From NCBI RefSeq assembly GCF_002222595.2, contig NZ_CP022413.2, positions 693,501 through 757,500 on the forward strand: a stretch of DNA of 64,000 nucleotides. Reading direction: 5' to 3'. A model generated the notes under the pieces. The model was not told the origin of the DNA. It worked only from the letters and a program-made list of their open reading frames with translations, and did not search any database. This document shows, piece by piece, positions 33,592-41,648 of the stretch. Positions within the stretch are counted from its first letter, which is position 1, and each line of letters begins with the position of its first letter. Both the position numbers and the translations under genes were made by a program. Source of the DNA: Blautia hansenii DSM 20583. Lineage in GTDB: Bacteria > Bacillota > Clostridia > Lachnospirales > Lachnospiraceae.

Positions 33592-33999
33592 TTAGTATGC
33601 TACGGCGTCAGAGAGCAGGATTCCGGCAGAGCGGAGCGCTTCCTTGTCCGTTTCGCTGATCGCATGGCTGTTGTCAGTGATCAGGCTGTTCTCGTTAAAA
33701 TGGCCGGTACGGTATGCAGTCGCCACCGCGTCGGAAGCCGTTCCGACTTCCACGTCGTCAGCCAGCACGCAGTTGGCCGTCAGCGTCTCGTTGCTTTTCG
33801 CAGTGGTACCGAGAATTACACGCAAGCCGTCGCCTGCTGTACCGGTGGAGAGTGCCAGAACAGTGCCGCGCTTGTAGATTTTGGCTTCTGTGGCTTCCTT
33901 GCGGATCTTCACAGTGAAAACCTCTGCGGGCGGGTACTGGCCATTGATCAGGTTGTCGAAGCCTACGGCCCCGATCGTCTCGTCGAGTCTTTTACTCAT
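33592..33999 (-). CDS. Head decoration protein, lambda D-like
   Basis: 135 residues. Central beta-tulip type region (RGTVLALSTGTAGDGLRVIL, LADDVEVGTASDAVATAY) of the lambda D family that trimers on the expanded head. ATG overlaps the protease stop as TAATG. Lies between protease and capsid genes as in lambda. Confidence 0.88.
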   Translation of the reverse strand: MSKRLDETIGAVGFDNLINGQYPPAEVFTVKIRKEATEAKIYKRGTVLALSTGTAGDGLRVILGTTAKSNETLTANCVLADDVEVGTASDAVATAYRTGHFNENSLITDNSHAISETDKEALRSAGILLSDAVAY

Positions 34000-35249
34000 T
34001 ACTTCATACCTCCTTTGGTCTGGTTATAGGCGGAAACTACCGCCTGAATGTCTGCTGCGTCCTGTTCCTGAGCGCTTGCAGGCGTGCCGCCGTTAGGTGC
34101 TGCGCCTACGTCTGCGGCTCCGGATTTTGCTCCCTCTGCCTGATATGCTGCGAGGAAATTCTGGCCGGACGCTGCGCTGGCCTGCATAACACGGAAGCAA
34201 AGCTCCTGAGCTGTGCAAGGGTTGTCGCCGTACTTGGCGTCGTGTACGAGCTGCTGATCCGGGATAGAGGCGGCGATCGAGTCGATCTGCTCGATTCTCT
34301 GGCGTTCTGCTGCCACGGCCTCACCGGAAGCGTTCTGCGCTTCGGTTCTTGCGCTGGCCTCGATCTGGGCCACGATCTCCGGGTATGTTGCCCTCAGTTC
34401 CTTCTCGTCCATAGGTTTGTTACCTCCTTCTTTTTTTGCCGCCTTTGTGGTCGGCTTCTTTTTATTTGCTCCGGGCTTTGCAGCCGGTGGAGTCGCGATT
34501 GCTTTCACCGGGATAGTGCCCGGCACATGCTGGAGACCGTCAACGTTGTGGCGTACTCCATTAACAAAAAGCACCTTTCTGTCGGCGCTCATGCTCATTT
34601 CTGGATCGTCCTCGTCCTCTTTGATTGCGTCAGCGAAGCCCTTCTCCAGAGCTTCGCGGCCGGTGAACCACGTCTCCTTGGTCATCATGCTGCGGAGAGT
34701 ATCGACTTCGATCCCTGTCTTGCTGTTGTAGATCTCGGCCACGGCCCGCTCGCTGGCGTCCATTCCTTTCATAAGCTGCTTCATGTCCTGCATGTTCATG
34801 TAGTCCCAGAGCATAACGCTTACGCCGTGGATCATAATTAGGGAACCGGGGTACACGGTCACGGTGTCGCCCGCGCACATGATAACGCTCGCAGCGCTGG
34901 CCGCGATCCCCTCGACAATGACGTTCACCTCACCGCTGAGAGCTTTCAGTGCGTTGTGGATTGCGATCCCGGTGTAGAGATCGCCGCCGCAGCTATTGAG
35001 CTTGACGGTGATGTGCCCCTTGTCTTTAACTGCTGCCAGATCCTCCATGAAGCCCTCCGGTGTGATAAAAAGGCCGGGCTCCGGTTCGCCTGTCCACCAG
35101 TCAACGGGCTGCTGGCTCATAACGTCGCCGTAGAGAGTGATCTCTCCCTCGTCGTCGCCGGTGCTGGCCATATTCCAGAACTTTGTCGCCGCGGGAGCTT
35201 GTGGAGCAGCAGCCGGGCCCATGATTAGGCCGCTATGTTTGGTTTTCAT
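33999..35249 (-). CDS. Head maturation protease, ClpP/S49-like, fused to scaffold-like region
   Basis: 416 residues. The first ~220 form a ClpP-type serine protease: LYGDVM, NSCGGDLYTGIAIHNAL, the catalytic serine in GIAASAASVI and the histidine in IMIHGVS. After a Lys/Pro-rich linker (KPGANKKKPTTKAAKKEG) the C-terminal 150 residues are helical and charged, as expected for an internal scaffold that the protease removes. AAGGAGG precedes the ATG. Confidence 0.92.
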   Translation of the reverse strand: MKTKHSGLIMGPAAAPQAPAATKFWNMASTGDDEGEITLYGDVMSQQPVDWWTGEPEPGLFITPEGFMEDLAAVKDKGHITVKLNSCGGDLYTGIAIHNALKALSGEVNVIVEGIAASAASVIMCAGDTVTVYPGSLIMIHGVSVMLWDYMNMQDMKQLMKGMDASERAVAEIYNSKTGIEVDTLRSMMTKETWFTGREALEKGFADAIKEDEDDPEMSMSADRKVLFVNGVRHNVDGLQHVPGTIPVKAIATPPAAKPGANKKKPTTKAAKKEGGNKPMDEKELRATYPEIVAQIEASARTEAQNASGEAVAAERQRIEQIDSIAASIPDQQLVHDAKYGDNPCTAQELCFRVMQASAASGQNFLAAYQAEGAKSGAADVGAAPNGGTPASAQEQDAADIQAVVSAYNQTKGGMK

Positions 35250-35253
35250 TGGC

Positions 35254-36948
35254 TTATCCTCCTTGTATGGTTTGCTTTATCTGCTCGCCGATCACGAGGC
35301 TGCGGAGAGCCACCGTGCCCCTCTTGCGAGCTGTTTCAGGGTTGTGCGGATTGTCGTCGCCTTCTGGCGGATCCTGTTCGCCGTCCGGTTCCGCTGTTCC
35401 GGTGCCGCTCTGGTGCGGATCTGGCGGATTGCCTCCGAGCTTTTCATTTTCACGTCTGAGCTGTTCCACGTTGCTGTCCCATTGGCCACCGTTGAGGCGG
35501 ATCGTGCTCTGCTCGTGAGTGGAGAAGCCTTCACTGCACGCGAGGATCTCGGCCGTGATTTCCTTCACTGGATCGAGCTGTCCCTGAGACGGGCCGAGCC
35601 ATTCGCTGCCGAGATACGCGGCGCGGATTGCTGGATTCTGGAAAAAGCCCGGCGCATATATGCGGCCACGGGCCACGGCTTCGCTCATCCACACTTCATA
35701 GCACGGGCGGCAGAAGTCGTCCGCCAGCCATTCGCGGCGCATTTTGAACGCCTTCCACGCTTCCAGCAGAGCAGCACGGCTCGCACTGTATGAGGCGTTG
35801 AAGGATTTCAGGAGCAGATCGCTGGGAATTTCCAGCGCGGCGCCTACTTGCGCACTGATCGCTACGGCGAACTTGTCGAAGCTGCCGTTCGGGTGCGTCG
35901 GGTTTGCAAATTCTACGCTTTCACCCGGCCCCATGACATTGATCTGGCCCGGCCCCATGCTGTACTCGTTCGGGTTCCGCATTTCTCCGGGTGGTACCGG
36001 ATCCACCTCATTGAATGGCATTTCATCAGTCGGGGCTTCTGTCTTAATGAAGGCAGTGTAAAAGCTCTCGACGACTGCGGCCATGAGTTCGGACTCGGTA
36101 TACCTGCGAAGCTGCAGCAGCGGCTCGATCACCTGCGCGAGATAACTCACGCCGCGGTACTGATCCGGGCGCTCTGTGTCAATGACGTGGAGCACATTCG
36201 GAAGGCCGGTTCTTTGCTGGTATGCCAGAACGCGGGCCCATTCAGTAACCGGAGCGCCGAGCTCATACGGGTAGTTGCTGCGTATGTGATACGCCACCAC
36301 CATGCCGTTCTTGTCTACTTCCACGCCGTCGTATATGGTGTTGCCCGTTTCCGGGTTCTTTCCGGTTGTGTAGTAGAGCGTAGTCCCGGCCCCGTAGTTG
36401 TTCGGTGTTGCGATTCTGTCGGACTCGATCAGGTGGACGCGGAGAGAGTAGGGGAGTAGCTGAGTGGTTTCGTACTGCTTGATTAACCCTATGCAGTCAC
36501 CGGAGAGCAGCCACGAGATCAGCGCGAGCTGCTGGAGCCCGTAGAAGTTATTCATGCCGGTGGCGTCGCAGGCTCTCTTGTTGCTGGCCCAGAGGGAAAA
36601 CTCTCGCTCTGTTTCTTTCTGCCACCGTTCTGCCTGATCCGGTGAGAGTCCGAGCACTTCGCGGTCGATCCGGCTTTTAAGCCTGAGCCCGACGCCTACC
36701 ACGTTTGTGCGGTTGGTTTTGATCGCCGAGGTAGCGATCGGCGCGGCCATGTATAACATGCGGGCACGCTGTCGCATGGTGTAGTTGTTGAAGTCTATGT
36801 CCTCGTGAGCGGATCCGCTGGGAGCATTAAAGCCTTTCACGGCTTTTTTTCTCCAGCTTGCGCCTGCCTCTCCGTAGCCCTTATTCTGAGGGCGCACGTT
36901 ATCCGGGAGATATAGCCCCCTCGTTTGGTCGTACTTCGTTTTTCTCAC
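35254..36948 (-). CDS. Portal protein, lambda B type
   Basis: 564 residues of the lambda-type portal family (FNNYTMRQRARMLYMAAPIA, NVVGVGLRLKSRID, RGVSYLAQVIEPLLQL, and the C-terminal AALLEAWKAFKMRREWL). Forms the dodecameric DNA entry ring. The frame's first start is a GTG at 36948, which overlaps its own AAGGAGG; no better start is visible, so the N-terminus is slightly uncertain. Confidence 0.92.
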   Translation of the reverse strand: MRKTKYDQTRGLYLPDNVRPQNKGYGEAGASWRKKAVKGFNAPSGSAHEDIDFNNYTMRQRARMLYMAAPIATSAIKTNRTNVVGVGLRLKSRIDREVLGLSPDQAERWQKETEREFSLWASNKRACDATGMNNFYGLQQLALISWLLSGDCIGLIKQYETTQLLPYSLRVHLIESDRIATPNNYGAGTTLYYTTGKNPETGNTIYDGVEVDKNGMVVAYHIRSNYPYELGAPVTEWARVLAYQQRTGLPNVLHVIDTERPDQYRGVSYLAQVIEPLLQLRRYTESELMAAVVESFYTAFIKTEAPTDEMPFNEVDPVPPGEMRNPNEYSMGPGQINVMGPGESVEFANPTHPNGSFDKFAVAISAQVGAALEIPSDLLLKSFNASYSASRAALLEAWKAFKMRREWLADDFCRPCYEVWMSEAVARGRIYAPGFFQNPAIRAAYLGSEWLGPSQGQLDPVKEITAEILACSEGFSTHEQSTIRLNGGQWDSNVEQLRRENEKLGGNPPDPHQSGTGTAEPDGEQDPPEGDDNPHNPETARKRGTVALRSLVIGEQIKQTIQGG

Positions 36949-37056
36949 CTCCTTGCAAGTAATTAAAAACGGCAGCGGCCGCGGTATCTAAAGGAGCAAA
37001 AATGTCCCGCAGTCGTCGCCGTAGTAAAGCCAGCCGATCGGCCAGCGTTTACCCAT

Positions 37057-37323
37057 TTACCAGTCGCGGGGGACTACCCCCACGGCGCGGCGAGCAGATC
37101 CGCCCGCCAGTTCGGCCTCCAGCTCGCGGACTCGCTTTTGCAGCTTCGCGATCATGTCCTGAACGGAAGCGAGCGAAGTCTGGTACCGTTGCAGGTTTCT
37201 GGAGCCGATTGTGTAGAGCTGCACCCCGTCCTTGCTGAGCATGTCAGCCTCACGGGCCAGATACGCACTGAGTCGCGTCCTCGTTTCTGTGAGCTCTTGC
37301 TGTATGGTTTCTTTTGATCTCAT
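37057..37323 (-). CDS. Small head protein, gpW/DUF6148-like
   Basis: 88 residues, helical, with YTIGSRNLQRYQ in the middle, the motif I associate with small gpW-like head-tail joining proteins between terminase and portal. AAGGAGGTGAACCC precedes the ATG. Position between the large terminase and the portal is that of lambda gpW. Confidence 0.75.
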   Translation of the reverse strand: MRSKETIQQELTETRTRLSAYLAREADMLSKDGVQLYTIGSRNLQRYQTSLASVQDMIAKLQKRVRELEAELAGGSARRAVGVVPRDW

Positions 37324-37335
37324 GGGTTCACCTCC

Positions 37336-39258
37336 TTACCACTCGTCGAAGTAGTTCCGGGCTGCCGGTTTTGGTTTTCGGCGCTGCGCCGGTTTGGTTT
37401 GCGGCGTTTCTTGGACATTTTTCAGGCGTCGCTCCACCGCGAACATGTCCGGATCTATGATTTTTAACCCTGCGTTCGCATAGTTTCGGCAGTCGAGGGC
37501 CTCGTTCCGGTTGTGTCCGGGGATTTTTACCCAGTGCCACTGGTTGCCGCGCTTTGTTTGCGTGAGCTCCAGACGCTCGGAGAGCAGTCCATTGAAATAA
37601 TAGGTATCGTAGCCGCATGACTCGTGGATCGGGAAATGGCAATATTTCGGGCCAGCTTCCTGAACCTTTAGGCTCGACATGATCGTTTCTTTTCCAGCGT
37701 CAACGCCGAGCGTGTAGAGCCAGCAGGTGATCCGCTTGTTGTCCTTGATCGGAACCTTTGACGGAGGCGTCACGAACGGGATCCCGTCGCCGCCCTTGCC
37801 CTTGATAGCAAAAACACGCTTGTTTTTACGCTCACGGCAGCGAGTGTATACCTCTTGGGTGTAGTGGCCGCCAGAGTCCACGCAGGTGATTGAGATCCGC
37901 AGCCCTTTTCCGTCATTGAAGCGGTAAACGTGATCGATCACGTCGTCGAGCTGCTGCCATACCTCGTCGGTGTCTGGCTTTCCCATGATGTAGCCCTTTT
38001 TTATGCCCCACGTTTCACCGTAGAAGCCATGGCCCACGACTTCATACTCCAAACGGTTGTCCTGAGTATCTACGCCGCAGGTGAGAACGAGAACACCCTC
38101 CGGAACTTCGACGGGAGAGCCGTCGGCATTGGTGCCGTAGTCCTCGCGCCGGGCCAGCATGGTGTCTTCGTCGGCTATGTCGCCGCGATCCTCCCAGAGC
38201 TCACCCAGCAGTGTGTTGTAAACTACTTTGAGCTTTTGTGGATCGTCCTTAGCTTGCAGAAATTTGAGCGCGATCTTTTCCCACGGAGTCCATGGAGAAG
38301 AAAAAGCGTTCAGCCAGAAGGAGCGGACGCCCTCGTCGTAGGCCGCCGGGTTCTCGGCGATCCACTTTGCGGGCTGCTTCCGCATTTTTTCCTCCGGTAC
38401 TATGCAGCCGCAGGAGGGGCAGCACCATGTAATCGGGCCCACGATCTTGTACGCCTTTTTCCCGCGGACTTTGGCCACCGTATGTTCAAAGTGTACGCGG
38501 TCGAAGGTGATCTCGCCGTACTCTCCACACTCAGGGCACTGGTGGCACCAGCGTTCCTGTGTTCCGAGGTAGTAGCTGCTTTCGATATTTGAAGCGCCTT
38601 TTATGGTCGGAGTTGATACCTCGACGGCCTTCGCATTGTAGAACGTGGCCTGTCTGGCTTCGGCCAGAGCCCACGGATCACCCTCAGCACCGGCAGACAC
38701 GGCCCAGCGGTCGCGCTCGTCGCCGAGAATGTAGCGGGCGGGAGTGGAAGCCAGAGCGGAGGCGCTGTTGGATCCTGTGATCGTGAGCATACCGCCGGGG
38801 AATGACTTCTGGAGGATTGTGTTCCCGGAGTCTTTGCTTTTGACGTCGGAAACTTTCGCCCTCAGCACCTTGCTGTCTCGTATCATTGGAGCGATACGGA
38901 GGCGTGAGAACTTTCGGGCGTCGTCGAGGGAAGGCTGGACGAACAGGATCGAGCCGGGATCTTGGTCGATAATGTAGCCGATTATGTTCAGCTCCAGCTC
39001 AGATTTTCCCACCTGAGACGCTGCCACCATTACGATCTTACGGATCTTCGGATCCGTGAACGCTTCCATAGGTTCCCGCAGGTACGGCGTGCGCGAAGTG
39101 CGCCACGGGCCAGACTCCGCGGAGTTCTCCGGGGATAGGCGGCGGTGTCTATCGGCCCATTCGGCCACCGTCAGATCTTCGGGTGGCTTAAAGTTGCGAA
39201 TGGCCGGTGCTATGGCTGCGTTGAGTTTCGCGGTGGATTTTTTAGTCGTCGGCTTCAT
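37336..39258 (-). CDS. Large terminase subunit, GpA family
   Basis: 640 residues, the packaging motor and nuclease of the lambda gpA type. ATPase motifs: VAASQVGKSELE (Walker A-like) and YILGDERDRWA (Walker B). The nuclease half starts at TCGVDTQDNRLEYEVVGHG, and a CxxC...CxxC zinc site lies near residue 230 (CHQCPECGEYG; CCPSCGC). Overlaps the small subunit gene by 17 bp. Confidence 0.94.
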   Translation of the reverse strand: MKPTTKKSTAKLNAAIAPAIRNFKPPEDLTVAEWADRHRRLSPENSAESGPWRTSRTPYLREPMEAFTDPKIRKIVMVAASQVGKSELELNIIGYIIDQDPGSILFVQPSLDDARKFSRLRIAPMIRDSKVLRAKVSDVKSKDSGNTILQKSFPGGMLTITGSNSASALASTPARYILGDERDRWAVSAGAEGDPWALAEARQATFYNAKAVEVSTPTIKGASNIESSYYLGTQERWCHQCPECGEYGEITFDRVHFEHTVAKVRGKKAYKIVGPITWCCPSCGCIVPEEKMRKQPAKWIAENPAAYDEGVRSFWLNAFSSPWTPWEKIALKFLQAKDDPQKLKVVYNTLLGELWEDRGDIADEDTMLARREDYGTNADGSPVEVPEGVLVLTCGVDTQDNRLEYEVVGHGFYGETWGIKKGYIMGKPDTDEVWQQLDDVIDHVYRFNDGKGLRISITCVDSGGHYTQEVYTRCRERKNKRVFAIKGKGGDGIPFVTPPSKVPIKDNKRITCWLYTLGVDAGKETIMSSLKVQEAGPKYCHFPIHESCGYDTYYFNGLLSERLELTQTKRGNQWHWVKIPGHNRNEALDCRNYANAGLKIIDPDMFAVERRLKNVQETPQTKPAQRRKPKPAARNYFDEW

Positions 39259-39820
39259 CAGCGGCCACTATAACGTCGCTCCAGCCTTCACGATCCCGCA
39301 CCCGCCGCTGATATACCGCCGGATCGTAGTTGTAGTTTGCGAGCTCGTTCAGAATTTTGTAGCACTCAGCCCGGATCAGTGCCGAGGCTTCGTTGGCGCT
39401 TGCCACCTGCACAACGTCCATGGCCAAACGTCCGGGGAGTGCCATTATCATGCTGCGGACAGTGTAAACGAGGTCATTCGTCACGGCCTCCACGTCCTCG
39501 CTGCGGTGCATTTTGCCTTCGAGCTCTTTCAGTTGCATGGCTGCCATGTCTGCCTTACTGCGTTTCATGTCAGCCTCAGCCCGCAGCTTCTCCATTTCAA
39601 CCTGAGCGGTGTCGGCGCTTTTGGCCTCTCGGCCGTTGGCTTTGTCACTCAGGTAACGGATGTAAGATTGCACCGTCGGAAGCAGGTCGAACATATACGG
39701 CCGCTTCTGGGCGGCTGGAATAATTCCCTCTTTTGCGAGCTGCTGGATCCGGCGGTCGGTGACGCCGAAAAGCTTCGCAATAATGGCAGCGTTTTGGAGA
39801 TTCTGCTTGCCCTCCGCCAT
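39242..39820 (-). CDS. Small terminase subunit, Nu1-like
   Basis: 192 residues. N-terminal winged helix-turn-helix (AAIIAKLFGVTDRRIQQLAK) that would recognise the packaging site, central coiled coil (VEMEKLRAEADMKRSKADMA) and a C-terminal part for the large subunit. AAAGGAGG precedes the ATG. Directly upstream of the GpA-type gene. Confidence 0.87.
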   Translation of the reverse strand: MAEGKQNLQNAAIIAKLFGVTDRRIQQLAKEGIIPAAQKRPYMFDLLPTVQSYIRYLSDKANGREAKSADTAQVEMEKLRAEADMKRSKADMAAMQLKELEGKMHRSEDVEAVTNDLVYTVRSMIMALPGRLAMDVVQVASANEASALIRAECYKILNELANYNYDPAVYQRRVRDREGWSDVIVAADEADD

Positions 39821-40144
39821 GGCGCCACCTCCTTTCTTTGAGGCAAACGAAACGAAACGGCCTGAAAAAATTTTTCTGAGTCTGCGCGTGTTTTGGGCTC
39901 GCCAGCACCGCAGGCGTTTGGCGGCCCGGACAGTACCTTCGGGCTGCGGAAAAATTTCGGCGCGGTTGCTCGGTCGAGTTGCTTTGCCTTTTGCTTCTTT
40001 GCTTTGGTCGCTTTGTTTCGCTGTTCTTTGTTGCTGTTGCTTTTGGTTTCGCTTTGGCTTTGCTGTTCGATTGCTTCGCGCTTGGCTTGCTGCTTGGCGC
40101 GTGTTCGTTGGCTTGGCTTTGGCTCGTGAGCTCGGAGCGTTTGG
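39821..40144 (-). other. 324-bp gene-free low-complexity segment ahead of terminase, candidate packaging site
   Basis: No gene with a start and ribosome site is visible. The leftward strand is a long series of short AAGC, CAAAGC and GCAAC-type purine-rich units (about 39,960-40,130), then an ordinary segment and the ribosome site of the small terminase. A frame stays open through it without a start codon, coding only Lys/Ser/Ala/Gln. In lambda the cos site with its gpNu1-binding repeats lies at this place, so a packaging site is the leading idea. Confidence 0.4.
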
Positions 40145-40837
40145 CTATTTCATTACTTGATCTATGTAATGGTTGAAGCGTTCGCCGAGCTTCTCGGAGA
40201 TTGTTGTCTCAATGGTTTGGCGTGCTTTGCCGTCGATCATCTGAGGCACGGACAGAGTACGCACGGCCTCGATCGGGGAGCGCCCCCTCCCAGTCTTTTG
40301 AAACGGAAGCATGGAGCCGCCGTTTCCGCCAGTGAGGAACACGTTCGAGCCGAGGCTCACACGGGATCCCTTAATGATCGTCGCCTTGACTTGGTACGGC
40401 CGCGGTGGTCGAACCATTGCAACGTCACCAGCTCCGGCGATCAGTTGGCCGGGGATTCTGATCGGCTTCTTTTGCTGAGCGCTTGGTCTGGACTTCGGGC
40501 TCATTTTGAAATGCGTCGGCGTCAGTGTCCGCCCCTTATAAATGAGGGAGGCACTATCAACTTGAACCCCCGCCACTTGGATTGAGCTCTGCCCCCTCCG
40601 AGGTTGTTGTTTGGCCTCGTTGATTGCGGCAGTGTCTACCCCGTAGTGTTCGCGGATTCCCTTCGATACCCACGCAGGCGCACGGCTCATAAAGTCGTTG
40701 ACGGTTTTCTTGATTGCCGTCTGTCCGCCGTTCTCCAGTTTGTTGAGTCGCTTCACAATGTCCTCAGCTCCGGAGCATGTCACGGTGAAGCTGCCAGAGG
40801 TTCGGCGGCTTTGGCCGGTATAGAATAGACCGCCCAT
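40145..40837 (-). CDS. Minor tail protein Z-like, first gene of the late operon
   Basis: 230 residues. The middle and end (RAPAWVSKGIREHYGVDTAA, YQVKATIIKGSRVSLGSNVF, PIEAVRTLSVPQMI) resemble the GpZ-type prophage minor tail proteins, which normally lie in the tail or head-tail connector block. Here it is ahead of the terminase genes, alone. The frame extends to 40927, but AAGGAGCAAACAC places the start at the ATG at 40837. Confidence 0.75.
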   Translation of the reverse strand: MGGLFYTGQSRRTSGSFTVTCSGAEDIVKRLNKLENGGQTAIKKTVNDFMSRAPAWVSKGIREHYGVDTAAINEAKQQPRRGQSSIQVAGVQVDSASLIYKGRTLTPTHFKMSPKSRPSAQQKKPIRIPGQLIAGAGDVAMVRPPRPYQVKATIIKGSRVSLGSNVFLTGGNGGSMLPFQKTGRGRSPIEAVRTLSVPQMIDGKARQTIETTISEKLGERFNHYIDQVMK

Positions 40838-40947
40838 GTGTTTGCTCCTTCCTGTGGAAAATTTGCACCCCTCCCAGTTCTTTTCTGAGGGTAGGCACAT
40901 AGGAAAAACCGCCCGGATCTTTATCATGTCCCCGGACGGCTTTCGCT

Positions 40948-41010
40948 GTTATACAGAGTAGCACGGTGGTTTATCCCCTTTTATCCCTTTTTGTCCCTTT
41001 TTATCCCCCT
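40948..41010 (-). promoter_or_regulatory. Candidate late promoter with four 10-bp tandem repeats
   Basis: Reading leftward, TATAAC (40953-40948) is a good -10. Exactly 17 bp upstream, where a -35 belongs, there is no TTGACA but the start of four tandem 10-bp units at 40971, 40981, 40991 and 41001 (TTATCCCCTT, TTATCCCTTT, TTGTCCCTTT, TTATCCCCCT on the forward strand). One helical turn per unit puts them on one face of the DNA, as for an activator that recruits polymerase. Confidence 0.65.
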
Positions 41011-41073
41011 GTGTGCTCGTGAGCGCTCCGTCTGCGGCTTTCTCCTGAGTGTGTGCGTATTTCTTCTGGCACA

Positions 41074-41118
41074 CAAAAAAAAGCCCGCCGTCGGCCTTCC
41101 TGTGGCTTCTGGCGGGCG
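41074..41118 (-). terminator. Terminator at the end of the early operon
   Basis: Leftward hairpin GCCCGCC/GGCGGGC (41117-41111 with 41089-41083) followed by eight T residues. It separates the early operon from the late promoter. Confidence 0.88.
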
Positions 41119-41121
41119 TTG

Positions 41122-41625
41122 TTATCCCTGTTCTTGTTTTGCTCTGTATATTTTGGCCAGCGATTGAAGCGCCGAGCCGTGCAGCTTGAATGTTCTTTTG
41201 AGGTAGCGCTGCTCGTGTTCGTCGTAGTCCTCCCGGCTACCATGAAGGGCGGCGCACACCGTCCACCAGTTCGCTGCGTCGAAGTAGTGCATTTCTAACA
41301 CGGTCTGCTCGTCCGGCTTTTCCATTTCGGAGATCAGGGCCTCCAGTTCGCTGCGTTCCTGATCCTCGTCTGCGATCATGCGGCGGATCGTTTCCTCCAG
41401 TGTTACCTTCTGGATCACTTGCCGTTCTTGTTTGCTGGTTCCGTCGCCACCGCCTCCGGATATTCCGTCGAAGCTCGGCGAGGATATGGAGCCCATGACG
41501 GCCTCCAGATTCTCCAGCCGTTCGATCTGGTTGTCGATCCTGCGGTGGAGTGCTGCGTAGCTTTCCAGCTTTTTCTTGATCTCGTCGGTTTCCTTCGGCT
41601 GTTTTGCCTCACTGTTCTGGTGCAT
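41122..41625 (-). CDS. Late transcription activator, DUF1492/ArpU-like
   Basis: 167 residues. N-terminal coiled coil (ESYAALHRRIDNQIERLENL), Gly-rich linker, then a sigma-70 region 4-like end (EQTVLEMHYFDAANWWTVCA...RYLKRTFKLHGSALQSLA) as in the phage RinA/ArpU/DUF1492 regulators that switch on late genes. GTG at 41634 is in frame, but AAAGGAGGTGGAACCC fits the ATG at 41625. It is the last early gene; its likely target, the repeat-bearing late promoter, follows within 120 bp. Confidence 0.8.
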   Translation of the reverse strand: MHQNSEAKQPKETDEIKKKLESYAALHRRIDNQIERLENLEAVMGSISSPSFDGISGGGGDGTSKQERQVIQKVTLEETIRRMIADEDQERSELEALISEMEKPDEQTVLEMHYFDAANWWTVCAALHGSREDYDEHEQRYLKRTFKLHGSALQSLAKIYRAKQEQG

Positions 41626-41648
41626 GGGTTCCACCTCCTTTCGCTGGC

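Noticed and set aside
32027..33595. Forward-strand open frame of 522 codons across the capsid and decoration genes
   Set aside because: It is antisense to well-recognised head genes, has no ribosome site, and arises from the GC-rich third positions of the real genes.
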